A stretch of DNA of 64,000 nt from G963665545 sp963665545 (lineage in GTDB: Bacteria; Pseudomonadota; Gammaproteobacteria; Xanthomonadales; SZUA-36): the NCBI GenBank assembly GCA_963665545.2, contig CAXXKZ010000012.1, forward strand, positions 186,001 through 250,000, given 5' to 3'. The notes beneath the pieces are model-generated. The model saw nothing but the letters and a program-made list of their open reading frames with translations, was not told the origin of the DNA and ran no database searches. Made by a program: the position numbers and the translations under genes. This document shows, in pieces, positions 1 through 8,267 of the stretch (position 1 is its first letter; every line of letters begins with the position of its first letter).

Positions 1-57
1 CTCGGTGCCATTGTGACAGCAAAGCGTCATAAGGGGGTTGCGGTTCCCTGGGCTTAA
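1..57 (+). CDS. Possible 3' end of a gene entering from the left
   Basis: Frame 1 is open from the first base and stops at TAA 55-57, giving an 18-residue tail ending in AVPWA. The gene body lies outside the window, so no function can be given. The only support is the open frame and the position: a plus-strand gene ending here would face the minus-strand TBDR gene across the inverted repeat, the same convergent layout as the other long hairpins in this window. It could be chance. Confidence 0.3.
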   Translation, partial: LGAIVTAKRHKGVAVPWA

Positions 58-94
58 ACGACCGCCTGCTCCGAACCAGGTTGTGCCAGCGTTA

Positions 95-209
95 GGAAAG
101 CCCCATGAGCGGACTTTTGCACAAGGATGTGCTTAGATCGTGGAGCGCAGGGATGCGCGGGAACGATCTAAGCACATCCTTGTGCAAAAGTCCGCTCATG
201 GGGCTTTCC
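95..209. repeat. 47-bp perfect inverted repeat
   Basis: Bases 95-141 and 163-209 are exact reverse complements (47 bp each) around a 21-bp spacer that is rich in GCGC and GGGA. The arms start and end with GGAAAGCCCC. This is far too long for a simple intrinsic terminator and has no U tract. It lies 3' of the TBDR gene (minus strand) and 3' of a possible plus-strand gene, so it may end transcription from both sides or be a small non-autonomous mobile element. No coding sequence inside is convincing. Confidence 0.9.
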
Positions 210-249
210 GGAGGTAGAACACCGTTGCTGGAATTCACATCTGGACAGT

Positions 250-387
250 GGAGCCGCAGGCGACCCGCCGGCCCCGGTTGGGTAAGTCGAGCAAAGCGAG
301 CGGTACCAGAGGGGCCAGACGCCTATTGCAAGCCGTCGAGCGCAGCCGCCTTCCGCCCAAAGCGGGAGCAGGGAAGCGAGACTCCTT
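250..387. repeat. Dispersed intergenic repeat, short copy
   Basis: This stretch, from GGAGCCGCAGGCGACCCGCC to GAAGCGAGACTCCTT, recurs at 9840-10042 with only a few substitutions. The other copy carries 66 extra bases in the middle. Both copies sit just downstream of the stop codon of a minus-strand gene (TBDR here, M14 peptidase there) and in the same orientation. It is a non-coding dispersed repeat; its class is not recognised. Confidence 0.85.
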
Positions 388-396
388 ATATTTAGC

Positions 397-2736
397 TCAA
401 AAGTCGTAATGCATCCGCAGGTACCAGAACCGCCCATTGAATCCAATTCCCGACAGCACGTCATAGGGCAAATGTCCGAAATAGTTGATCAGATCACTGG
501 ATAAATCGGGGTACTCGTCGAGCAGGTTGTCGGCGCCAATCGCCACCGTCCAGGCATCGCCAAAACGGGCCGCGATTTCCACGTCCAGCGACCATTTTTT
601 GCCGTAAGTCTGTTCCGGCTCAAATCCACCGCCAAAATCAAAAATGCGGGCGGTTTCGCCATAGCGGGTCGCGCGTGCCAAAAATGACCATCGATCGATG
701 GTCCAGTAGCCTGAAGCAATAAACTTGTCCCTGGGCGGCGCGGTCTCGAGCGTATTGAGATCTTCCACGCCAATCACTTGTGGGTTTTTGACATCGGTAT
801 CTGATCGGTTGTAGCCAACACTCCAGTCGAAAGTGCTGTCGCCCATGTCAAAGGCGCCATTGGCGACAATATCGAAACCGGTCGTTTCGGTGTCGACCAG
901 ATTGGCAAAATACTGGATGTTATTGTCGGCATTGACCAGGGTCACGCGGTCGTCCACATCGATCCTGTAAAAATCGACGGTCAAGCTGAATGCCTGATTC
1001 GCGGTGACTACAAAACCCGCGCTGAAGTTTTCAGATGACTCTTCCTCGAGGGGAAGTGCGCCATTGGCGATGGCGTCAGGATGCGTGGCCGGCAACAGTC
1101 TGAAAAGTTCGAGCTGTCCGCCGAAGCCAAAATTGGTGGTGGCTCGCTCATAACCAACCTGGGCCAGGGATGGCGCGCGAAAGCTGGTGCCCGCCGAACC
1201 ACGAATGGCAAAGAAGTCATTGAATTGATAGATCGCCGACAACTTGCCGGTCAGAGCATCACCAAAATCGTCGTAATCCTCATAGCGCGCCGCAGCACCA
1301 ACGTTGAACTTCTCGATGATGTCCATTTGCAGATCGATATACAGCGAGATGACCCGCCGGTCGACATCGGTTTCGCTTTCCAGCGGCAAACCCGGTCCGG
1401 CCTGTGCACCGACGCCAGCCACAAAGGGGCCTGGCAGGTAGGAGGCGGGCTCGCCGGCCGAGGTGCTGTAGTCTTCCAGGCGCAGCTCGGCGCCGTAACC
1501 CAGAGTCAGCGGGCCGTCAAAAGCGTCGACTTCAAAATCGCGCACCACATCTGCATTAAAGGTCAGCTGGGTAAACTTGAATCCGCCCAGGTCAAATTCG
1601 GTCGGGCTGGATGGCCCCAATGACGGATTCGCCGAATCCTTGACGCCCGAATCGAATTGATTCTGGCCCAGTGTGACGCTGAGATCCCAGTCAGAATTGA
1701 AATTCGTGCCCTCGAAGCCCGCGGAGAACGAGAAATCTGTGTTGTCGCCAAGCGTGATCGGCCTGAAACCGTTGGGGTGAACACTGGGCAGGCTGGTAAA
1801 GCCATCGGGATAACGGAAAAAACCGGTGCCCTCACTTTCGCGGTTTGAATAGCGGCCAAATGAATAGAATTCAACCGTGTTGAGCGGAATCCTGGCGTTG
1901 TAATACAAATAGATGTCTTCCGCTCCACCATCTCCCGGGGCGAACACACGCGCCGGATCCAGCGCCAGGTTGGCCGGCGTCTGGTCTTCGAAAAACGGCA
2001 AAACGCCGATGCCTGCCCGATTGGTGGCATCTCGATCACGGTATTCAAAGCCCACCCGGATACTGCCCTCATCACCCACGGCGAAACCATAATCGGCAGC
2101 GACAGAGAAAGTGTCGCCGTCATTGATCTTATCGTCAATCGGATCAAGCTTGGTGCTGTGACTACCGTAAGATGCGGTCACAGTTCCGTAGCCCGCGCCA
2201 TCTTTGAGCACAATATTGATCACGCCGGCAATGGCATCCGACCCGTACTGCGCGCCCGCGCCATCTCTGAGAATCTCGATACGCTTGATGGCAATCAGGG
2301 GAATGGTGTTGAAATCAAACGGGTTGCTGCCCAATCCGATCTTGGTCTCCAGCGACACCACCGATGCCGTGTGCTGACGTTTGCCGTTGACCAACACAAG
2401 GACGTGGTCCGGGCTCATGCCACGCAATTGCGCTGCACGTACGTGATCGCCCAAACCCGAATTGGACTGCCTGGGAAAATTGAACGAAGGTGACAGTGCC
2501 GCCAAGAGCTCGCCAAGCTCACCACCCAGCGAACTGACCTGCGCGATGTCGTCTGCCGTGATCACATCAACGGGAACCGCGCTATCGAGGGCATTACGCC
2601 CTTCACCGCGGGTGCCGACCACGACCACCTCTTCGGTGAATTCCTCGTCATCCTGCGCCATGGCCTGGTTGGGTACAAAGCCGCTGAAAGAAACGCTCAA
2701 TATGCCCAAAAGGGTCAGTGTGTGTATTTTTCTCAT
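397..2736 (-). CDS. TonB-dependent outer-membrane receptor
   Basis: 779-residue outer-membrane import receptor. A Sec signal peptide ends near AMAQ at residue 28. The plug domain starts with a TonB-box-like EEVVVVGTR and contains LRGMSPDHVLVLVNGKR and the typical RIEILRDGAGAQYGSDAIAGVINI segment. The rest is a beta-barrel ending in an aromatic residue (HYDF), as expected for barrel insertion. The ATG overlaps the stop of the upstream SAM hydrolase gene by 4 bases (ATGA), so the two are translationally coupled in one operon. The substrate is unknown. The subclass resembles receptors common in Xanthomonadales-like and sphingomonad genomes, inferred from motif style only. Confidence 0.93.
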   Translation of the reverse strand: MRKIHTLTLLGILSVSFSGFVPNQAMAQDDEEFTEEVVVVGTRGEGRNALDSAVPVDVITADDIAQVSSLGGELGELLAALSPSFNFPRQSNSGLGDHVRAAQLRGMSPDHVLVLVNGKRQHTASVVSLETKIGLGSNPFDFNTIPLIAIKRIEILRDGAGAQYGSDAIAGVINIVLKDGAGYGTVTASYGSHSTKLDPIDDKINDGDTFSVAADYGFAVGDEGSIRVGFEYRDRDATNRAGIGVLPFFEDQTPANLALDPARVFAPGDGGAEDIYLYYNARIPLNTVEFYSFGRYSNRESEGTGFFRYPDGFTSLPSVHPNGFRPITLGDNTDFSFSAGFEGTNFNSDWDLSVTLGQNQFDSGVKDSANPSLGPSSPTEFDLGGFKFTQLTFNADVVRDFEVDAFDGPLTLGYGAELRLEDYSTSAGEPASYLPGPFVAGVGAQAGPGLPLESETDVDRRVISLYIDLQMDIIEKFNVGAAARYEDYDDFGDALTGKLSAIYQFNDFFAIRGSAGTSFRAPSLAQVGYERATTNFGFGGQLELFRLLPATHPDAIANGALPLEEESSENFSAGFVVTANQAFSLTVDFYRIDVDDRVTLVNADNNIQYFANLVDTETTGFDIVANGAFDMGDSTFDWSVGYNRSDTDVKNPQVIGVEDLNTLETAPPRDKFIASGYWTIDRWSFLARATRYGETARIFDFGGGFEPEQTYGKKWSLDVEIAARFGDAWTVAIGADNLLDEYPDLSSDLINYFGHLPYDVLSGIGFNGRFWYLRMHYDF

Positions 2737-3647
2737 TTGCTGATCTCGATGTTCCAGCTTGCGCCGGATTGTATATTGTAAGTTGAGGAAAAATTACCCT
2801 GATTGATCGCCAAGGCGACCCGATTCAGGCTGTTGAGGTAGAGCAGGGGTTTGCCGACTGCAACGCGGCCAAAAGTAGGATAGAAAGGCAGTGTTCGTTG
2901 CAAAACAAGGTCGTTCCCATTGCTTATTTTTATGTTGACGACATCGCCCGGCGTCAATTCAAGGCGTTTAAAGGTCGCACGATCTATATTGGTCCATATG
3001 TTGCCGTACTGAGGGTCCAGTATTTCGATATTACCCAGCACTTTTCCATCAGAAAAACCGGGTTTCTGGTACGCAATTCGCATGACTTCGGCAGGCAGTT
3101 CAGCACCCACTTCGGCGAATGTAATGACCCCAGCGGCCAGTCGGGCGCCGGTGTAGGCATATACATCGCGCCCGTGGAAGGTATATGATTTTTCCGAGTT
3201 GGAGAGTCGGTTGACAGCCTCATCAATCTCACGAACTGCAGCAATACCCAACTGTTCCGCCACGGCCGTGAGGCTGCCATTGTCGGGCGAAACAAAATAG
3301 TGACCGGAATTTGTTTTGAGCACCACCGACTTGCGCGCAGTACCCACACCGGGATCTACCACCGAGACGAACACAGTGCCTCGAGGCCAATATTCAGCGG
3401 TCTGGGCCAAGCGCAATGAGGCTTCCCATATGTTGAATGCGGGCACCTCATGAGTGAGATCATAAATATCCAGCTCTGCTGAGACACCGACCGCCACACC
3501 CTTCATGGATGCAACCGCTGCGTCCTTGATGCCGAAATCCGATTGCAGCACCAATGGGCTCTTGGCCCATACCGGCGGGCACAAGCAGAGCGACAACACG
3601 ATCATCGCGGTGCAAAGTGCCCGAATCGAAAGAAAAGGCATTTCCAC
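2733..3647 (-). CDS. Exported SAM hydrolase / hydroxide adenosyltransferase (DUF62 family)
   Basis: 304 residues. After a signal peptide ending near PVWA (about residue 28) comes a complete S-adenosyl-L-methionine hydroxide adenosyltransferase fold: LQSDFG with the nucleophile-site Asp near the start, YDLTHEVPAFN, VFVSVVDPGVGT, VSPDNGSL and FHGRDVYAY. Known family members cleave SAM to adenosine and methionine using hydroxide, or use halide in the SalL/FlA relatives, and are normally cytoplasmic. Here a clear N-terminal hydrophobic segment implies export. The gene overlaps the downstream TBDR start by 4 bases. Whether SAM is the true periplasmic substrate is open; another adenosyl or nucleoside compound imported by the TBDR is an alternative. 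Confidence 0.85.
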   Translation of the reverse strand: MEMPFLSIRALCTAMIVLSLCLCPPVWAKSPLVLQSDFGIKDAAVASMKGVAVGVSAELDIYDLTHEVPAFNIWEASLRLAQTAEYWPRGTVFVSVVDPGVGTARKSVVLKTNSGHYFVSPDNGSLTAVAEQLGIAAVREIDEAVNRLSNSEKSYTFHGRDVYAYTGARLAAGVITFAEVGAELPAEVMRIAYQKPGFSDGKVLGNIEILDPQYGNIWTNIDRATFKRLELTPGDVVNIKISNGNDLVLQRTLPFYPTFGRVAVGKPLLYLNSLNRVALAINQGNFSSTYNIQSGASWNIEISK

Positions 3648-3807
3648 TTAAATCTCTCCAGGTCTGCCAGATTAGCCAATGACCCGTCTGTCCCCGCCGC
3701 CGGCCACCGCTGAATGCGGCTACGCATCGACACCATTGTTGTTCAACTATATTGCGTTTACATGATACATAAAATTTGCCGGTCTGCGGCCTGCATTTGA
3801 GTCCTAT
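3648..3807 (-). promoter_or_regulatory. Intergenic region, probable promoter of the SAM hydrolase-TBDR operon
   Basis: 160 bases separate the permease stop from the SAM hydrolase start on the same strand. The centre is AT-rich (around 3735-3780, with TATATTG and ATGATACATAAAATTT), unlike the flanks, as expected for a promoter. I see no strong terminator stem and cannot define a -35/-10 pair with confidence. Confidence 0.3.
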
Positions 3808-5133
3808 TCACACCCTTCGATTGTCGACTCGAACAGAAATCCAGTAGACGATCGCGCCGACGAACACGACAAGCAGGCTCAACAACGCCTCCTGAGGCCT
3901 CGCTTTGAGGATGTAAACCAGGGTCCAGCCACTCAGGACCAAGAAGACGATGGGTGGCACGGGATACAGCCAGGTCCTGTAGGGGCGCTCAAGATCGGGC
4001 TGCCTGTGGCGCAGAACAAAGATGCCGAGCACCGTGAAGAAATTGTTCAGCACCAGCGAAAATCCGGAAAACACCAATACCGATTCAAATGTCCCGGAGA
4101 AAACAAAAACCAGGGCCACGGCTGATTGAAAAATGATTGCCCGCCTTGGAATACCATAGGAATTGGTCGGTGCGAGGAATCTGAATACAGAAAAGTCCTC
4201 GCCAATGACCTGCAGCACCCTGGGCCCGGCCAGCGTCATTGCTGAAACCGTGGAGACCAGCAACAGTGCTAGAACCACCCCGGTAAAGGCGGCTCCCGCT
4301 TCACCGAAGATGGACTGGGCGACGATATAACCCACTTCAATCTTGCCCTGCATCGCTTCGATGGGTGTTGAATACAGAAATACAAAATTAAGCGCAACGT
4401 AGGCCACCATCACGATCAGGCTGCCGCTCAACAGAATGGCTGGCAGGCTCTTTTGTGGTTGCTCCAACTCACTACTGAAGTAAGTCGCCGCATTCCATCC
4501 CATGTAGGCATAACTGACATAGATGAGCGAGATTGCAAATGTGCCGCTTATGATGCCTTGCCAATCGTCGCCATCTGGCCTGAAACTGATGGCTTGAGGC
4601 TGCTCGACCAGGGCGACAGCCGCGATGCAGAAGCCAGCGATGAGGAGCAGTTTGACCACTGTGAATAACCACTGCAGGCCGGCACTGTTTTTGCGGGTGC
4701 TGCCGTGGACGAGTGTGAGCACAATGATCAGACCGACCGCCAAAATGGTGTCAGATAGCCGCGGAAACACCGAAGACAAATAGGCGCCAAAGGTCATTGC
4801 GGCCAATGCAACCGGTGCTGAAAATCCAATGGTCGAGGACACCCAACCGCCAACAAAGCCGGCAACAGGATGGTAGCAAAGGGTAAGAAAGTTGTACTCG
4901 CCACCGCTGCGCGGCAACGCGGCACCCAATTCTGCATAAGTCAACGCACCGCACAAAGCGGTAATACCGCCCACCACCCACAACATCAACAGGGCAAAAC
5001 CAGACTGTATGTCGAGCAACTGGAAGCCGATGCTGGTGAAGACACCCGTACCGATCATGTTGGCGACGATGATTGCTACCGCGGTGGACGCAGAGAAGGA
5101 CTTGGCGTCCCCTTGTCTACTCGATTTCTTCAT
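3808..5133 (-). CDS. APC-superfamily amino acid permease
   Basis: 441-residue inner-membrane transporter with about 12 hydrophobic segments. The N-terminus carries the APC signature IIVANMIGTGVFTSIG, the unwound TM1 substrate-binding motif, followed by YAELGAALPRSGGEYNFL in TM2-3. These features are typical of amino acid/polyamine/organocation permeases of the LAT/YfnA type. The C-terminus ends in a short basic tail. It likely imports or exchanges amino acids, but substrate specificity cannot be read from the sequence. The upstream gap to the IPTL-CTERM gene stop is only 45 bases, so its own promoter is not obvious. Confidence 0.9.
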   Translation of the reverse strand: MKKSSRQGDAKSFSASTAVAIIVANMIGTGVFTSIGFQLLDIQSGFALLMLWVVGGITALCGALTYAELGAALPRSGGEYNFLTLCYHPVAGFVGGWVSSTIGFSAPVALAAMTFGAYLSSVFPRLSDTILAVGLIIVLTLVHGSTRKNSAGLQWLFTVVKLLLIAGFCIAAVALVEQPQAISFRPDGDDWQGIISGTFAISLIYVSYAYMGWNAATYFSSELEQPQKSLPAILLSGSLIVMVAYVALNFVFLYSTPIEAMQGKIEVGYIVAQSIFGEAGAAFTGVVLALLLVSTVSAMTLAGPRVLQVIGEDFSVFRFLAPTNSYGIPRRAIIFQSAVALVFVFSGTFESVLVFSGFSLVLNNFFTVLGIFVLRHRQPDLERPYRTWLYPVPPIVFLVLSGWTLVYILKARPQEALLSLLVVFVGAIVYWISVRVDNRRV

Positions 5134-5178
5134 GGCGGCAGGAAGCCTACCCCAGCGCTGCCTTACTGTTACAACGAG

Positions 5179-6772
5179 CTAGGCGATGCGTCTAAAAGCC
5201 ACCAACCCGACGGCCAGCATCAGCAGGGCAAGGAGCGCCAGGGCATACTGATTGAGCGTCGGTATACCTTCATAAATGCGCGTGTTGTAAATTGTGCATT
5301 CCACATCGGCATCCGCCTGACCCACCAACACCATGACCGTGTCGCAGTCGCTGTCGTCACTTTCAACAGAGCTGTCTTTGATGCGCTCTTCGACGGTACA
5401 GGTCGTGAGTCCGTTCCAGTGCGGCCACACATCGAAGTCGTCGTAAGCCGGGTCGCCATTGAAGGTCAGATGGCCTTGGTATGAGCCACCGCCGAAGGGG
5501 CAACCCAGGCAGTCATCCGGCTTGACCGATGACTCGTTGTAGCAGTTGTAGCCGGCCTTGACATAGGTGGAATTGTTGAACTCGGGATGCTCGTCCATCC
5601 AGTCTTTCTTGACATCGAAATCAATCGGGATCAACTCGTTGCTGATGAAACACTGCAACTCATCACCGTGCATAATGTCCAGATACTCGCACTCGACCTT
5701 ATTGGTATTGCCCTGAAATTCGGTGCTGTAATAAGCCTCGTAGCCATTGGGTACCGGGGTTTCTGTCACCCAGCAGTCCATATCGCCTGCATCGAAATCG
5801 GTGATGACGAAGGTGATGTTGTTGTCCTCGTCCGGGTTTTGATCCTGGTCCGGAATCAAGCCGGAGGTGCAGTCGAGGTGGACGATGACCTCCATCGGGT
5901 TCTGGTCGTTGAAGTTCTTGTTGACTTCAATGGTGGCGCGCGCTTCCACGTCCGGGTGGTAGGTAATGACCTTGTCAAAAACTATAATTACTGGCTCGAG
6001 GTTAGGGCCCAGTAAAAGGTTGTATTCAAAGGCATGCGCCACTTCGTAGTCGATGCTGGGTGACGGCCCGATTGGGGGGGCGGTATCATCCAGGTGAATT
6101 TTGGGGGTGTCGAACATCACCAATTCCGGATGCTGGTCGGTTAACACCAGATCGTAATGATTCGGCGGGATGTTGGCGGTGACGGTTGCAGTCCAAGGGC
6201 CATCGGTGATCACAAAACTGTTGCCGCCCACGAACGATCCGGAGTCACCTTCCGAAGTCCCCCCCAGGTCCCAGCGCGTGTACTCGGTGAACCACAAATT
6301 ACAGGTTTCGATGGTGTCAGGTGGGTCAAGTCCCTGGTCGGGGGGTGATCCACAACCCTCACTCACCCTTGTCAGGGAGATGGTTTCCCGGATATGCGCC
6401 TGGGTTGCCGAACTGCTCATAATTTCCTGGACGACGTTGACCCGAATATCATTATCGCTCCAGTCAATGACTATTCGGTTGTTGTCTTCATCTTCCGTGG
6501 CGCTGATCGGGTTACCCAAGGTGTGATAAATCTCTACGTCTCCACCAAACTCCTGATCCGGAAACTGCGAACCCCACGCCAGATGAAATTCCTCTGCACC
6601 GAAATGATCGATGCCCAGGAACCAGAATTCATCAATGTGCTTCTCGAATGCGCTGTTAATAATACTGACATTTGCATCAGAAACATTGCAGACGGCATCG
6701 GTCGCCGTGCAAAAGGGAGGAGGAATACCGCCGGGTTTGTCCTGTGCAAATAGGTTGACTGTGATGGTAATA
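5179..6772 (-). pseudogene. IPTL-CTERM surface protein, 5' end lost at an IS element
   Basis: The C-terminus is a textbook IPTL-CTERM sorting signal: GIPTLNQYALALLALLML, a hydrophobic helix and a final RRIA. The body is a Cys-containing, acidic, extracellular-looking protein with repeated modules (VKKDWMDEHPEF and VNKNFNDQNPMEV are equivalent points). The frame stays open upstream of the first usable start (TTG 6519) and reads protein-like sequence (FWFLGIDHFGAEEFHLAWG, then VNLFAQDKPGG) up to the terminal repeat of the IS481-type element near 6773, where it meets a stop inside the IS. So the start codon and signal peptide are missing. The family is processed at the inner membrane and exported; its role is unknown. 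Confidence 0.8.
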
Positions 6773-7757
6773 ACTTCGCAGGACGGTGAACAGCTATGCT
6801 ACCAGCTTCTCGCGCAACCGTTCATAGGGGGTTTTTCCATTCAGTGCAGCGTGCGGTCTGAGAAAGTTATAGAAGGCCTCCCAGTCGCGTAATTTCTTGG
6901 CCAGGTCGACGTCGCCTTTGTAATCGATGAGTTGATAGAACTCAAGCTTGTCGGTCAGGTGAGATCGTTCCACTTTGCCGTTCAATCGTGGGGTCGCGGG
7001 TCTGATGTAGAAGTGATTAATGCCCAGGTCCTTCAGATGCCAATGAAATTTGGCCTGGAATTCGTGACCGTTGTCCGTGCGGATGGTGTGCAGGCGAAAC
7101 GGGAATTGCTCGATCACGTGGTTGACGAAGCGGATGGCATTTTCCTGTGTATGCCTGGGATAAATTTTCAAGGCTCGGATGCGGGTTGCATCATCGATTG
7201 CAGTGTACTGGTAACGCTTCAGCCTATGGCCGCGTTTATCGATAAAAGTCAAAAACTTAACGTCAACCTGGATGTGATGACCCGGGACTTGTTTTTGGTA
7301 GCGTTTGAAGGTGGGAATAGAGCGCTTGCGACAATTTTGAGGCAACCGATTCAGTCCATGTCTTTTGAGCACATAGTAAACACCCTTGCCCGATATTTTG
7401 ATCTGGTGATAGCGCTCCAGATACCAGGCGATTCGATCCGGGCCAAAGTGGTAGGTGCGCCGTAGATGTAGAATCTTTTCCTCGATCGGTGCTGGGGTGC
7501 GAAGCAGTAGGTTCTCGGGGCATGGCTTGGAGTTGATGAGGCCTGCTTATCCTTTCTCTCTATAGCCTGCTTTCCAGCGATAAAACGATGACTTGGAGAC
7601 TCCAAATTTACGGCAGGCTAATACATTACTCCCGCGTTCCTGTGCAAACTGTAGACAATTCAATTTCCGGCGAATATCTCTTTGTGCTTGACGATCCATA
7701 ACGCTCTCCTGTGCAATGCACTTTGAGGTTAGTGAAATCGTCCCACGAAGTCGTACA
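6773..7757 (-). mobile_element. IS481-family insertion sequence, inactive
   Basis: The element holds one IS481-type transposase gene (minus strand) and has imperfect inverted ends: ACTTCGCAGGACG at 6773-6785 pairs with CGTCCCACGAAGT at 7739-7751 (11 of 13). The outer limits are uncertain by several bases; I placed the right end at the TACA at 7757 because esterase homology stops a few bases further on. No target duplication is visible because the two flanks belong to different genes, suggesting a deletion after insertion. Confidence 0.75.
6794..7699 (-). pseudogene. IS481-type transposase with an in-frame stop
   Basis: From ATG 7697-7699 the frame reads MDRQAQRDIRRKLN and a helix-turn-helix (CRKFGVSKSSFYRW), reaches TAA at 7547-7549, then continues in the same frame through AGLINSKPC into a complete rve/DDE catalytic core (HIQVDVKFL, IRTDNGHEF, RLNGKVERSH) and ends at 6794. 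The 302-codon total is normal for the family. There is no frameshift: a single nonsense codon between REKG and AGLIN separates the DNA-binding and catalytic parts. Translation could restart inside at LKRHGLNRL, but that product would lack the DNA-binding domain. Confidence 0.88.
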
Positions 7758-7759
7758 TT

Positions 7760-8263
7760 TCATACTTGCTCGAGAAAATCCAGAAACGCATTTGTGCCCC
7801 CGGATGTGGCATTCTCCGACGAATCCTGGCCGGAATAACTGACCAATGAGTGCGTCGGTGTCAGGTCGTGCCCGCGGTCCGACCCATTGGGAATCGCCAC
7901 CATGATCATGTCTGGGATCTGCGCGCTTTCGCTCATCCGCGCCAGCATCCCGCTGCCGTAAAACAAATTCGACCCGCCATCGAGAACGAAAAGCACGGGG
8001 CAGGGCGCATTGGCGCCCTGTGCCTTGCAGCCATCCGGCAAATAGACCATATAGCGTCGGTCTTCACCCAGCACCTCGGACATGATGGTGTGCTTCTCCC
8101 CAACGCTGATTGCAGCCTTAACCGCAGTCTTCGGCGATTCATCCTGAGCACGAACCGGAGCAGTCGCGCCAAGAAGCAAAATGCACGCTGAAAGGGTCCC
8201 CATCCTCGCCGCCGAATTCGCCACCAAATTCACAACCGGGCCATTTCTGACATCCAGATTCAT
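7760..8263 (-). pseudogene. Esterase-like alpha/beta hydrolase, 3' end lost
   Basis: 167 codons remain of a secreted esterase. After a signal peptide ending near VRAQ the sequence matches the gene at 54.2-55.4 kb closely: HTIMSEVLGEDRRYMVYLPDG, FVLDGGSNLFYGSGMLARM, MIMVAIPNGSDRGHDLTP. Homology stops at FLDFLE, just before the GHSLGG nucleophile region of the paralogue, and the frame then runs into a stop at the IS481 end. The catalytic residues are missing, so it cannot be active. It lies 4 bases after the flavoprotein stop and was probably cotranscribed with it. Confidence 0.8.
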
Positions 8264-8267
8264 CGTT

